Of a stretch of 64,000 nt of DNA, positions 12,701 to 25,136 are shown in pieces (the stretch's first letter is position 1; every line of letters begins with the position of its first letter). The stretch spans positions 6,099,501 through 6,163,500 of the forward strand of contig JAITYX010000030.1 of the NCBI GenBank assembly GCA_021018815.1. The letters are read 5' to 3'. The stretch comes from Talinum fruticosum. Lineage: Eukaryota; Streptophyta; Magnoliopsida; Caryophyllales; Talinaceae. Made by a program: the position numbers and the translations under genes. The notes under the pieces were generated by a model that did no database searches, was not told where the DNA came from, and was given only the letters and a program-made list of their open reading frames with translations.

Positions 12701-13764
12701 GGATGCCCACCTTATATTGTCACTACCGATCAGCACCAAATTTCCTTCTAATTCTCGTTACTGGTGGCCATGCAAAGATGGTATTTTTCTCGGTCAAATC
12801 TGCTTATTGGCTTGGGAAATTGGGTCACATAGAGGAGCTAGCATTGGCAACGACCACATTAGAAATTGGTGATGGTAGAGGAAATTGTGGAGTGCAAGCA
12901 GCCTTCCCAAACTAAATCACTTTCTGTGGAGAGCCTCATAGGAAATATTGGGAGTCAATGTTGAATTGAAATGTCGGCATATCAAGGACAATGCTACGTG
13001 TCTCGTATGCAAATCTGCCCCTGAAACATTATAAATTATTTCACGCTGGGTTTGTCCAATATGGGAGGTGGTGGACCTGACATATCTCATTACAGCAGCC
13101 CAGAACAACTATGAAGGAATTCTTAGGATGGATTATGGACAATTCACCGGGACCTCAGTTGAGTATGTGGCAGCCACAACTTAGGCCACGTGGACGACCC
13201 ACAATAAAGTGGTCTTTAATGGGGCAAGGCCAAACCGAGAAGTCATAGCCCATGGTTTCATTAACCTAGTCTGTGACTCCCAATTATACCGAAAAACGAT
13301 GGAGAGTCCCAAGTCTCTGGGAGAGACAATATCATTATGCAATTGGACTCCGCCTCTTTCAGGTTTGGTCAAGATCAACATAGATGCATATGTTGCCAAG
13401 AACACTGATGTTGGATTAGGCTTCTCAATCCGAGATGAAGTAGGCAACTTCCTTGCCATGGGAACATGCCGAGTGGAAATGTGCCGGAATGTCGAAGAAG
13501 CAGAGGCAAGTTGCAGCCATTTTTGGAATTTCCCAGGCGATTAACCGGGGCTATCACTGGGTGATCATTGAGAGCAACTCCCTTCGACTTATCGCAAAAT
13601 TGCAGTCGGAGAAACAAGGACGATCTCCAATTGATCTCCTTACAGAGGACATTAGAAGCTTTGTTAGTAGTTTTGAAATTCTGTTAGGAAGCCATGTAAG
13701 AAGAGGGGGAAACAGTATAGCCCATTTACTAGCTACACTTGTTCCAGAGAATGGGACCGAATAG
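9724..13764 (+). pseudogene. LINE ORF2 remnant: endonuclease, reverse transcriptase, RNase H
   Basis: The N-terminal endonuclease starts MKILSWNYRGLCNP (9724), where related proteins have SWNCRGL. It contains the catalytic GDFNE at 10122-10136, reached only after a frameshift. The reverse transcriptase extends from about 10985 to 12160, with SKALGPD, RGLRQGDPILPYLF and HLFFADD (about 11758-11775), the metal-binding motif. A zinc-finger-like RVT region follows, very degraded, at about 12700-13100. The C-terminal RNase H-like domain (about 13350-13764) shows VKINIDA and IIESNSLRLI in two different frames. In-frame stops (for example near 11180 and 11402) and shifts make it non-functional. Confidence 0.85.
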
Positions 13765-14010
13765 TACAACTGAGAACTTTCCCAAGGGGTTTCAACTCAC
13801 GGGGAACCTATTTTAATCTAATGTCCGCCCTTTTCTTTCAAAAAAACAAAAAAGCTCTCTTGAACTTGAACTAGGTCCCGAAACATGGTATCATATAACT
13901 CAAATGTTCGTCTTCAAAAACAACACTTTCTTGATTCTACACCTACAACATAAGCACAAGCTACATGGCTAAGATAATCTCTGTTACAAATCTGACTATG
14001 CGCACTGCTT

Positions 14011-16774
14011 TTAAACCTCCTCTTCATCTTCTTGTGTATCATCTGATGCAAGTAAATGGCCAAGCGCTACTCTACTCTTCTTCGGTTTTGGTGAGCTCTC
14101 TCGGGCACCCCCTCATCGGCCTTCCTTTTCGGGTTTTCTTCGTTAGCCTCCTTCAATGACTCATCCCCTTCAGCCTTGTTTTCTGATACTGCTACAGAGC
14201 CAGCATCTTTGTCTTTGTCCTTGTTTTCAACCTTCTCTTTACTACCTTGATCTTCTGTTTGTTTTGCCTTCTCATGGTCTAACAACAAAGATCGGATTTC
14301 CTCATTGCTTGCAAGATCAAGAGGGGTTTTGCCTGCTTTTGTCTTGGCACTGAGATTGAAATCTTTCTTTAACAAGTATTTGGTGAGTTCCACATGAGAA
14401 CCTTGAACTGCATAGTGAAGAGCTGTCATGCCCTTGCGATTGGCAGCCTTGATTGAGACCCCTGAAGCAACGAGTGTCTTGACAACTTCCAAATGACCCT
14501 TCTGGGCAGCAAAGTGAATGGCAGCCATATCATCCATAGCGGCAGCCCCAACATCTGCCTTGTGCTTGCAGAGACAGCTGACAACATTTGCATGGCCTGC
14601 CCATGCTGCTAAATGTAGTCTAATTTCCACAGTAATGTCAAGGAAACCCAAGCTAAACATCAAGAGAAGTATCTAAGTGTCTAACCCAGTGAGAGATAGC
14701 TCATTAAGTCTGATCAATATGACAAGCAATAGAAGTGAAACAAACTGTATTAGTGCAACATCATCACCCAAATGATTCTCTGCCTAACCACACCAAATTT
14801 ATGAAAGCAAAGAAATACGTAAAACATGGCAACAAGGGCTGACCAGTACTCCTCTACATGAAAGAAGGTTGTAATGCTGTATCCCTCATGAAAGCCTAAT
14901 ACCAGATGCATTAGGACCAACTCAAACCAATACCAAAGTGAAGAAACTTCAAGAAACACGACCAATATAATTTGAGGGAATGGATTCAGCTGCAACACAC
15001 CAAGAAAATTTATTTCAGTCATATACTGTTTCTCTTTTTAGCTGCTGAATGGATTCACAATTACCAATTATCTGTAAATAAGTTAAATCCAGTAGGGACT
15101 GCCTGTATATGATACTATGAACAAAAAAAAGATATTCAGATGTATAGTTTTACCCTGTAGGCATGAGGGTTTGTCCAGTTGGATGGCCCAAACCAATTAC
15201 CAGCAATTTATTGAGAATGACAGTGCTGGTCAAAATGAACTAAGCCCTAACAGTCCTAAAGTCATACTACCTATCTTACAGAATAGGTTCTATTACAGCT
15301 TTGACTGAGGTGTCATCAATCTCCCAGCCGACAAACTACAAACTTGAAATCAGGTTACCACCAGTAACTGAATTATGCTAAGAAAAACAACAGAACGAAA
15401 ACTCACAAAATTTTTACCACACAAATAATTTTCCCAGTTAAGAACATTCGCCATGTTCACGATTAGTCATCATGTACCAATATCATTTAACAAGATCAGC
15501 AAAATCAAACATAAACTCAGACCTACAGGGTATTTGAGTACTAAACTTGAGTAATACACCTGCTCCTCCTCCCCTTTCCTTTTTCCTTTTATTGTGTCTC
15601 CACTCATCCATTAATCTGTACAGAAACCAAACTACGAAAGTGACACATTTTTCACAATTTGAACTAAAAAGGAAATGCCAACTCCCATGCACAGAAGCAG
15701 TCTGAACACTATGATACGATAATGATCCACCGAAAATACAACTAAAATGAGAAAGGAAGAAGAATGCCAGGTCTAATCCTGACATATTACATAGTCAAGA
15801 AACATAGTTAACCAAAGTGGCATAGCGTTAACTAGAGGCAAACAACTTTGTTCCATCAATGACAAAAAAGTATGACCCATTGTTATCTGCAGTTAGATAC
15901 AGTTTCTGGACTTACCATGTTGCTTTCTAGAAATACGTACAAGTTCTAAAAAATAAATAAATAAGCCCCTACTCAACATAAAACACAGAAAACATGTCGA
16001 CACAATAAGAACACAAGGTCCACTGGAAGAATACACCATTATTAACACCAGTCCGGCACAAATTTTCAGGAACTACATACAGTGTCCAGGCAATAGCAAT
16101 CTTGAAAAATCATTCAAAATAATGTACAAGAACCTTAAATTTTTAAAGTGGAAACCTATACAAGTTAATCAGAACGTATTCAATGCCGAATAAACTCAAA
16201 AAATGGGCACCCTTGTACAAATTCTGCAAGCCGTCATGAGCAGAACCCATAAGTTTCGTGCTGAAAGGAACAATGCCTTCTTTACACATTGCTAATGAAC
16301 AAAAGTATGTCTTTCATTGCTTTTAACTTCCAAATTTTCAATTTCTTCAGTCACAAAGCCGTGGAATCTTCCTAGTATGAGCACTCGCAGCATCGCACCC
16401 GCAAAAGAAACGCATGAACAAAACCCCATGACATTGACACCACATGATTCACTAAATTAAGCCGATGCCCAATGAAGAAATCAAGCAGTTAACAAAAGCT
16501 GCAAATTCTCAGATGTCAACAATCCGGGAAACAAGGGTTACTCAATTTGACACTAATTCTGACATTTCCCACCAAAATTTTGAAATTTATACCCAAATCC
16601 CAGCTCAGATTCTTCGAGATGGCAAGAAATATACAGAATAAAACTCAAACCCGGTATAACAGTGCGCAAAATTAACCACGAAATGCGATTTTGAAGCTCA
16701 AAAATAGGCAAGGAAATCAGAAGAAGTGTTAAGTAATTAAGCGAGAGAAGGGCAACAATAGCAGAATAAATCTT

Positions 16775-16806
<32 letters not shown>

Positions 16807-16935
16807 AGGATACGGAGTTCTGGAGTGCTTATCTCTGGAATTAAGAGCTAAGGGGTTAGAACTGATGATCAACTCAACCGTGATAACATCCCCGTTTCTT
16901 GCCGCTGCGTGAATATCTTCTCCCCTGCTCCCCAT
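14011..16935 (-). CDS. Ankyrin-repeat protein, two exons, one apparent frameshift
   Basis: Exon 1 (16814-16935) begins MGSRGEDIHAAARNGD. Exon 2 (14011-14619) starts after an ATTAG acceptor and continues the same ankyrin repeat (RTP then LHLAAWAGH). There are about four ankyrin repeats over residues 5-155, with TPLHLAAW, AAIHFAAQKGH, TALHYAVQGSH and TPLDLAS cores. A charged, Lys/Glu/Asp-rich tail of about 80 residues follows. As sequenced, the frame ends at RRRVE (14067). Adding one base to the C5 run at 14108-14112 restores a tail ending in KKSRVALGHLLASDD and an acidic EDEEEV, and the exon sum becomes 732 nt (243 residues). Ankyrin repeats mediate protein-protein contacts. There are no membrane segments, so the protein is probably soluble. 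It resembles uncharacterised plant ankyrin proteins, and no specific partner can be named. Confidence 0.85.
14620..16813 (-). other. Intron of the ankyrin gene, 2.2 kb
   Basis: The donor GTATCC follows ACTCC, and the acceptor is ATTAG before ACTACATTT, giving a phase-2 junction that rejoins an ankyrin repeat exactly. The intron begins with a CT-rich tract (read on the minus strand). No nested gene was recognised. Confidence 0.7.
16775..16800. repeat. (AG)13 microsatellite in the ankyrin intron
   Basis: A perfect AG dinucleotide array lies just inside intron 1. It reads as CT on the transcribed strand and sits immediately beyond the splice donor. Confidence 0.9.
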
Positions 16936-16944
16936 TACGTACCC

Positions 16945-16967
16945 CTCTCTCTCTCTCTCTCTCTCTC
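16945..16967. repeat. (CT)n microsatellite in the 5' leader of the ankyrin gene
   Basis: A CT array of about 11 repeats lies immediately upstream of the start codon. It reads as GA in the transcript and is complementary to the array in intron 1. Confidence 0.9.
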
Positions 16968-17239
16968 GTGGGTCTGCTCGAAACGTCGGCTTCTGCGGCT
17001 CCCAATTCCCGACTGCGTGCTCAAAGGAAGGTTACGTTACGATCTTTTTTGTTTTTTTTTTTTAAATCAGAAGAAAATGTAATCTCTTTTACGGCTACAA
17101 GCATTTAAAGTAAAAAGTGTCCGATAAATATTATCGGAGTATTTAAATAAGTATTTTCGAGATATTTAAATTTATATCATCTTCCTTACTAGTATTGCTA
17201 CTATTTCAACTAATATTTTATTTTTTCATTTGTTTCCAA

Positions 17240-17450
17240 GTACTTGTCAAATTAAAGTTATAAGGAAATGTTAACGAAATACAAAATTTATGACAAATTT
17301 ATGTTGAAAAACAAGTTGCCCCAAGATTTCATCAAAAATGAGAAAATCAATAAAAAAAGACAATTAATAAGGATAAAATTGGTAAATTAGTAATTAATAT
17401 GTTATTAAAATTATAAAACGACATATATTGTGAAACAAAAAGAGTCTCAC
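17240..17450 (-). mobile_element. Stowaway-like MITE relic, copy 1
   Basis: This segment matches, in reverse orientation, the internal part of the element at 19720-19995. Shared stretches include AAGTTGCCCC, GAAAATCAATAAAAAAAG and TTAGTAATTAATATRTTATT. The ends are too degraded to set borders, so the limits are approximate. Confidence 0.65.
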
Positions 17451-19113
17451 ATGGTGACATTTATTTTGAAATAAAAGCAGTAGTGAAGTCGGAAGTCTTT
17501 ACTATAAGAGTCTAAGGTCGTAAATTAGACATCGAATCATACCTCTTTGTTTCAACGATAACGATAGTTCTCTAAGTATTATTGTTAGGTGTTTATATAA
17601 CCGTTTTCAATAGTATCTCTAGTTGTAAACAACTTCTAATTTAACCCAATTGTTTTTCACCCATGGGGCAAGGCAAACATCCAAAATCTAAGGAACAAAA
17701 AGTTAAAAGCTTCATTTTTGTTATTTAAACTTTGCGCGTAATGAATGTTATTTAACGCTTACCAATATATATTATTAAAGTTGTGGTGACAAATGTGGTT
17801 CAACTCGTGTATTTTGAATAATTTTTAGTTAAAATGCATAATTATGCTAAAATTAATTAAATAACATCAACTAATCTGGTCATTAAAATTACTTATTTGG
17901 AAAAGAAAAGACAAATCATCAAATAAATCTCATGCTACGGGTTACTGGGCTTTGATTTATTTGACGGCCTAATCAAATTCAACCTTCTCAAAATGGGCTC
18001 AATCTCATTTTGATTTGGTCAGATACTTAGATGCCTAAATCATTAAAAAATTACTAAATTATCTCTCTCTCTCTCTTTTTTATATGTGCTAAATTTTATA
18101 ATATATATTCTTTTTGGATAGAAAAATGTTGTATCTTTTTCATTATTACTACGTAAGCACTGAACTTTTTAATTATAATTTTAGACGTTAATAATTTTAA
18201 CTTTGATACTAACTTTGATACTATTGAAATAACGGAACTATTATATTCCGCATCCAACATTCCAACCTTTGCATTATTCATTTTAATATACGACAACAAA
18301 GTCAAGGATTTTTTATTTACCAATGGTCAACTTATTGTATACTTTCCGGTTAACGTACTCTTCATTAAATACCTTCACTTTTTCAAAACACCAACTTTAA
18401 GAGGCGATGAGTTATTTATCAAGGTTAGATAGTGTATTTCTTTCACTTTTTCAATGGCATCATTCATATATTATAATTGTCATACACTTTAATAATTGTC
18501 GATTATGCTAATAAGTATCAAATGACACCCTAATCGGATTAAACTTACATAAAAAGTGTCATACACATAATTATATAAATATGAAAGATAATGACGATTT
18601 TACCTTATTTGTAAGTTATAATACAATGATAATATTTAATCATACCATTTTTTAAAATTTATTACATGATATAATAATTTTTACGTTGAGAGAAGACATT
18701 TAAAGTGTGTCTTATACGAAACACATATAACATCTACTTGATTAAGTATCGTGTGAGTTTTAATCAATAAATTTATCGTTTATTTGCCAAAAACACCATG
18801 GAGAACTCTAAACTTCTTCTAAAGCATTTTAATTGAAAAATATGGTTTGGACCTTCTTTTTTTTTTTTTTTTGGGAAAGAGTTGGGGGGGACTGTAGCTG
18901 GGGAAGCACCACGAAATGGTTAATTTCAAACTTAAAAGGTTTCCTAAATCCCAACCAATTTTGACCATAAAAAAAAAAACTAACAATCGTGATCAACGTT
19001 TTTAATTATTTACTACTATAACTTTGCATGTTTTTAGGTATATATACCCCTTTTTTCAAAGTTGGTTGAGGAATGAATGACTAGCATTTGTACATGTCAC
19101 AGGTAATTTTTAA

Positions 19114-19119
19114 ACCATC

Positions 19120-19155
<36 letters not shown>

Positions 19156-19156
19156 G
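19114..19156. repeat. (TAA)n microsatellite
   Basis: A run of about 14 AAT/TAA trinucleotides with no interruption. Confidence 0.9.
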
Positions 19157-19719
19157 TCACTATTACTAAAAACAACTTTTACCTCATTTTCCTTCCGAAT
19201 ATATATTACCAAATAATATGATTTCAAGGGATGCTCGAATGACATAAATAAATGAAATTCGAGCTACAGTGTTTCATATTAATCTCTTTTTATATGAGTT
19301 TTTAAATAAATTTAAATAAAATATAATTTTTTTAATCGTAAATATTTAAGATAAAAATAATCTTAATAAAGGCCAGCCGACAAGCTTGTACGATTTCCAA
19401 GCTTCTAATGACAAAAACAACAATGAAAATAGAAGATTAAAGCATGGATTTTTTTATTTTTTTTTGGGTGAGTTAGAAATAAAAATTCTTGATGGCAACA
19501 AGAACATATTTAAATTAAAAAGAGAGGAAGCGTTGTCTGTGCTTCATGACGTGTTAACTGAAAGAGAAAGTGGTCAAATTGGAAGCAGTTGAAGCGTGTT
19601 TTCGTATAATTATTATCATAAATAATATCTTCATTATTAATAATTGTTGACGTAAGTTTTTCTTATCTGACTTCTCAAATGTTTTCCACATTTATTTCTT
19701 TCCCACTTTTCAAAATAAT

Positions 19720-19995
19720 TACTTCTCTATTTTAAAATACGTGTTATTTTATTTAATATTTTTTATTTTATAATACTTGTCACTTTATAATTTCAATAAT
19801 ATATTAATTACTAACTAACCAATTTTGTCCTTATTAATTACCTCGCTTCTCTGTTTTTTTTTTATTGATTTTCTTCATTTTTAATGAAATATAGGGGCAA
19901 CTTGGTCTTTTAACTCAAAATTTATCATAAATTTGTGTTTCCTTGGTATTTCCATATAATCTTAAAACGACTCGTATTTTGAAAAGGAAGGAGTA
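19720..19995 (+). mobile_element. Stowaway-like (Tc1/mariner) MITE, copy 2
   Basis: A 276-bp element with terminal inverted repeats. The left end TACTTCTCTATTTTAAAATA pairs with the right end, which on the minus strand reads TACTCCTTCCTTTTCAAAAT, both followed by ACGWGTYRTTTTA. TA dinucleotides at both ends fit the TA target site of Tc1/mariner MITEs. It encodes nothing. Ends of the ACTCCNTCC...AAAATACGAGTCGTTTT type are widespread in eudicot Stowaway families. Confidence 0.75.
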
Positions 19996-21587
19996 GTTTC
20001 AAATCATTTGTATTTTTGTATTCAATATTTGTATAGTCTCTAGGTTTGGTTCAGTTTGGAATAATGAATTCGAGGGTCGGATAAAAAGGTTATCAAGATT
20101 TTGTTTTAATTAGAAACATGAATAACTTGACCCGACAAAAATTTGTATTAAGATCGGGTTGTCAAATGATCGGACATTTGGTTAGTCATTATTGGACTAA
20201 TAAAGATTTTGGACTAAATCGATATTAATTGTGACATAATTAGAAAGTGTATGTTCATTTGAGTTTAGGCCAAGTTGCTTGGTTATTCAAATTTTGAATA
20301 CTTATTATGACTAATCATATTTATTACACAAATCTAAACATTATCTTATTTCCGCATTCGACTGTTCGTATTTATATCAATCCAAATTATTTCACAAACC
20401 CCGACAATTTAGAATCTAATTGGCCCAAAATCACATTAATTTCAAAGTTACACATGACTTGTTATTCGAATTAAATCAATCAAAATTTACAACGTGATTC
20501 GATTTTTTACTAATCAAACAAATTTGAAAAATATGATAACATAATTATTGAGTCAGCATTATTTTCAATGTTGTGGGAATATCATCTTTTTGAAATTTGC
20601 ATGTGAAAATAAGCTCAAAACCCATCAATTTCGATCTTTATACATCCATTAAATTTTATGAAATAAAAAAGAGGAATGATAGGAGAATTAAATAAGCCGT
20701 GAAACTTTTTTGTATTGGAAGAAAAATAAAAAAAGAAACAGATTACGACCTACAAACTTTTTTCAAGTATTTTGGTATATAACGTTTTAAAATAATTAAT
20801 AATTTATAGGTGCGAATTATGTTAGTGACAACTCTTTATATTTATAAATGTTGGTGTACACTCCTCATTAATTTGACCCATGCTCATTTTGAAATCATAT
20901 ATCTTTTAAAATATTTTTTAAAATAATTTATAAAACATCTATTGCAATTAATTAATCAAATAGTTTAAAACATACGGATGACAAAGGAGAGGGTCAAAAG
21001 CTCAGAACTCAAAAGATTTGCCCTTCATCTTCCTTTCAATGTACTTCTTCTTATCTTATCACACTCGAAAGACTATTTTCTCAATTTTTTAATACAGAAT
21101 GCCAACCTAACAAATATTTTTTAAAAAATACCAAAAATTGTAAAAATATAAAAAAAAGAAAATAGAAATTGATGATTATGTCAAAGAGAGATGTAATGAG
21201 AAAGTTGAAAAATAAATAAATAAATAAAGTAGTAGTTCAAGTAAGGGGGAAAAGGTCCAAGCACATGAGCTTTTTTTCTCCCTCATTTGACATTGCTTCT
21301 CATGCACTTCTAGATCTAAGCCTATAAAATAAAAAAAAAAGGAAATTATGTGTTATTTTGTTTTTGTTTTTGACACTTGAGAGAAGCCATCCACCATTAG
21401 CTTAGTTTGTGCTGCAAAGTGATCAAAAAGTAGTCAGCTAAAGCTCCAAGGCCAACCAAACAAAAATGGTCTATCTAACTCCTCCCTCCTCAATTCCTTT
21501 TATTTAATTTTAAAGTTTTATTTCTTCCTTGTACAACACTTCACTGTCCAAATCTCATAAGACAAGAGTGTTCCATACCTTCTAAGT

Positions 21588-21792
21588 CCAGCGATGAGTG
21601 GCCTATTTCCTTGCTAGGCGTCTCCCCCTGGTTCGAATCTTGGGGGACAAACTTTCCTCTTATGAAGAGGCTGTGTGTGGTGGTGGGATTGTTTGGCTTG
21701 ACATCATTCCCCTTCCCGACCTGATCAGTGCCATTGGACTTCTTTGAGATAGAGTGCTAAGCGGATGAGTCAACTTACCAATAAAAAAAAAA
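21588..21792 (+). mobile_element. tRNA-derived SINE-like sequence
   Basis: A box-B-like GGTTCGAATCT lies at 21630-21640, about 30 bp downstream of an A-box-like GAGTGGCCTATTT. An A-rich tail (about 21783-21792) lies 140 bp further on. The overall arrangement (polymerase III promoter boxes near the 5' end, short body, poly-A) is that of a plant SINE. No target-site duplication was found, so it is tentative. It does not fold into an obvious intact tRNA. Confidence 0.45.
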
Positions 21793-22379
21793 CTCTATCT
21801 CCCTAAATTTTTTTAATTATATATTTAGAGTCTGTTTAAATTGTTAAAACCAATTGTTATTAAGTTATTATATTACTGTTATAACTGTTATAAAAATTAT
21901 ACGTAAGATCAAATTTATGTGGTTTTAATTTTGAGCACTATGTCCTCCTACTCATAAAGGCTAATAAAAAAATTTGCGTCTATGTATAAAATATTATGTT
22001 ATTTGATAGATATATTATTGAATTGACTTGTCAAAAATAAATTATATAATTTGGCGTCCATGTCTGATAGGATTTTTAAAAGAATAAATATCAAGCTCTG
22101 TATTTGCTTTCTAGAAATAAAGCTTAGAACTACAACAAGTGGAAGGACCACACTACTATTTTAACCCAAAGCCACAACAATTCCAAAGAGTGACATGGCT
22201 TAAGGCAATTAAACTCCTCACAACGTTTCAATCACTAAGTACATCTCGTGATTGAAATATGAATGCTATAATTAGCACGCTTTATAAAGTCTTTAAGGGT
22301 TATACTCTAAACGATTTAACCAAAAATTCAAATTGATAGTTGAAAATTCAAAAATAGATTTACATTCTAACACGCGTTA

Positions 22380-22560
22380 TCTTATGCGAATGCTCTTTGA
22401 GCTTAAAGTACCGTGGATGCAACAAATATTATTCCCGTATACTTTGTGGAATAATCAATATGGCATTTGTTGAGATTCGAACCTAAGATTTCTCACTCAT
22501 GTTTAATAATCAACTCAACTAAAATCTTAAGCTAATAGTTAAACACCCAAGAATCAATTT
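22380..22560 (-). repeat. Dispersed repeat, related to 38222-38380
   Basis: On the minus strand this contains GGTTCGAATCTCAACA, then TTTAAGCTCAAAGAGCATTC. The same order occurs at 38222-38380. The shared segment contains a box-B-like motif, so a SINE or LTR fragment is possible. No ends were defined. Confidence 0.45.
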
Positions 22561-25021
22561 ACACTCTAAACATCGTTAATGTCGGTACCTAATTTGTGTC
22601 TCCTTATGTACCGAAAAATCTAGTGATTGAAATTATATATGTTTTTTTGTTGAAAAGAATCAAATCTATTACTATGAATGTGCAACTAAACTTAGTTAAA
22701 TTCTTGATATATGGAGAATAATTTTGTAACTTAAATATGATGGAATAATAAAATTTCTTAACGTTACAGTAACTATTTTACTTCATGCGTTATCAGGTGA
22801 TTACCCAAAATCAAGTTCTAGACTATCTTTACTTTCGCTCTCGCCATTAAGTTTCTTGAGGCACGCCCCTTGGACAAAGGAATGGACTGTGTTAGGTAGC
22901 TAGGAAAACATAATAGCCGACCAAGCAATTGGTACGGGCAGGTCGTGTCAAAACTTGAGGCTTAAGGTTATTCTTGTATTCTCTCATAATAGTGGATCTG
23001 TTTGTGCTTATGCTTCCCGTCCTTTTTCTTAAGTTGAGTTTTCTTCGTTAAATCCTTATCTCTTTACTCGTTTATCGATTTCCATTAAATTTTTGGTATT
23101 GTTTTTATCTTCCTAAATCGCTTCCACATTATTCGCTCTAATTCCATCTAACTAGTGAGTTTTAGTGTGGGGCATAACTCCTAACATGCTTTTGTGTAAT
23201 CTAATCTAAAATGTGATTGATGGTACATATTTAATTGTGATTAGAGGTCGTATTATGATGAGTAAAGTGTCTACATAAAATAGCGTACTTGAGAAGTCAG
23301 ATGAGAATAACCTACATCAACAAAAATTTGTAACTTTCTATAAATTTTTGCGTAACCAATTATTTAACTTCTCGACAATATACATATAAGTATTATATAG
23401 GCCATGTAAATTATAATATCAAAATCACTACATGAGAAGCTCACAAATCGTCTTTTTTTTTATTTTTTTATATAAACATTTTTGGGGCTAGATTCCTTGC
23501 ACATTGTCTTACATGGTCTATTTCACGAAAATTGGGATGAACTATAATTGTCCCAAATATTCATCACATGAATCTTATTATTATATATTATTTAATTTAA
23601 TTTAATTTTTGGTACGTGTTTTGGTTGTTTGTTTGGTGATACAAAACTAAAAGGGGACAAATAAACAGATAAATTAGAAAAGTAAGATTAATTTCAACAA
23701 CGCGTTCATGCACATTAAAATTTTAATAATGTGAAATTAATTGAAAAGGTAATTATATAGTGGTTGAAGGAAGTGTGTTGCTTCTCAAATCTCATATACA
23801 AGTAATCCTAATATTTCTTTAATTATTGGTGTTGCTTTTAATTTCTTGGCCACATAAAACCTTGTGTTTCATGCGAATCTTGATTTTCCACTATTTAATA
23901 TACACTTAAGGGGTCCCTACTATCATTGCCCGAGAAGTTGCCAAAAACAAAAAGAATGTCCCACTTTGGGGTAGGGACTTGGAAATATGAATATCCTTTA
24001 GTTCATCTACTCAAGGATTATTAACTCATCGAATTCATTATACGATATTTATATTGATAATCTTTTGACAAAAATAAATTTAAAGTATCAAATCAGATCC
24101 TTATTTTAATAAATTTAATGACAATATTTTCTTATCGACTCTATACTTAAAGCATTATTCTTGCCATAAAGCGCATATCGACTTTAATTTATCTTTCTCG
24201 AACATTGACACAAGTATAGTATAATTCATAGAACAATATACATGTGTGATATGGTAGATCCATTATAAAATAAATATCATTTTGATCAAACAATGCGAAC
24301 ATTTATCCTTGAATCATTTATAATCTAAAATTGAAGAAATTAACTGATAGAAATATCAAAATATTGCTCTCTAATTGAATTGATAACTCTAATAAAACTT
24401 GCCAACACTGTTGATATAGTAATTATATAGATCTTAACTGGAACGGTACAAAATAAGTAAAATAATAATGATAAACTTAAATGAAAACTAGATCATGAAA
24501 TAAAAATGTGATTAAAGTGAGTGAATCACCTTGTGTTTCTTCCCATCTACACCAACTTTCATATCATGCCATGTATTAAATAAGAGAAAAGCGTGTGTTG
24601 CCGGAGGGGGAGAGAGAGAGAGAAATGGTCATGGGAGATGTTCGTGCGGTGTTTGGTACAGACGGAGAGAAGAGAGAGGAGGGATTTTAAATGGAAAATT
24701 AATGTTCCATTCCTACATTCCATTTTCATATCCAACAAAATCTTTCAAGTTAAATACCACAAAGATATGAAATAATTATTTTTAAAAAAAAAAAACAAAA
24801 ATACAAAATACCCACAAAAAATTTAAAAAATGTAATACTTGCCCCCATTAACACAAGTCAACATGTCTGTATGTATGGTTGTTAGTATGTCCTTTCTTGT
24901 ATTTCTATTCCATTAACCTTCTTCTACACACCTTCTCCTCTCTTTCCTTCTCCCCCACAATCTACTCCATTTCTTCTACTCAAACAAGCCCTTTAATTTC
25001 TTCTTCCCTAGTAGTTATGCA

Positions 25022-25028
25022 TATATAT
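25022..25028 (+). promoter_or_regulatory. Candidate TATA box of the kinase gene
   Basis: TATATAT lies 115 bp upstream of the kinase start codon. The leader in between is pyrimidine-rich, as in many plant 5' UTRs. This is a position-based inference. Confidence 0.35.
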
Positions 25029-25136
25029 GCTTCCCAAACACACCTTATTCCTTAGTTTACCAGCTCATCTTTAGTTTCTCATTGCCTTCACTTCGCTTGT
25101 TTACTTTGTTCATCTCTTTACTCGGTCATCTTCAAC

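Larger units (their letters stand above)
6136..13853 (+). mobile_element. Degenerate L1-type LINE retrotransposon, interrupted by a hAT-like element
   Basis: This is a non-LTR retrotransposon in plus orientation. It carries an ORF1 with a DUF4283-like region, an ORF2 with endonuclease, reverse transcriptase and C-terminal RNase H-like segments, and an A-rich tail at 13840-13853 following a T/C-rich stretch, as in other plant LINEs. All reading frames are broken by stops and frameshifts, so it is inactive. A 2.28 kb element with target-site duplication sits inside ORF1. The 3' tail lies only about 160 bp from the ankyrin gene's stop codon, so the LINE may overlap that gene's 3' end. The 5' boundary given is the first plausible ORF1 start, and the true end may be up to about 200 bp further left. 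No target-site duplication was found. Confidence 0.88.
16968..25021. other. 8 kb AT-rich intergenic region
   Basis: No protein-coding gene could be supported. Short open frames here lack conserved motifs and plausible splice signals. The recognisable contents are two copies of a Stowaway-like MITE (17240-17450 and 19720-19995), a TAA microsatellite (about 19114-19156), a SINE-like sequence (about 21588-21792) and a dispersed repeat (22380-22560). Stretches around 20040-20560 have GGGT/CGGG-type motifs reminiscent of decayed hAT subterminal regions. The rest appears to be unique, decayed DNA. Confidence 0.6.

Noticed and set aside
21630..21640. Possible tRNA gene from the GGTTCGAATC motif
   Set aside because: No cloverleaf could be built around it. 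The A-rich tail and spacing fit a SINE better.
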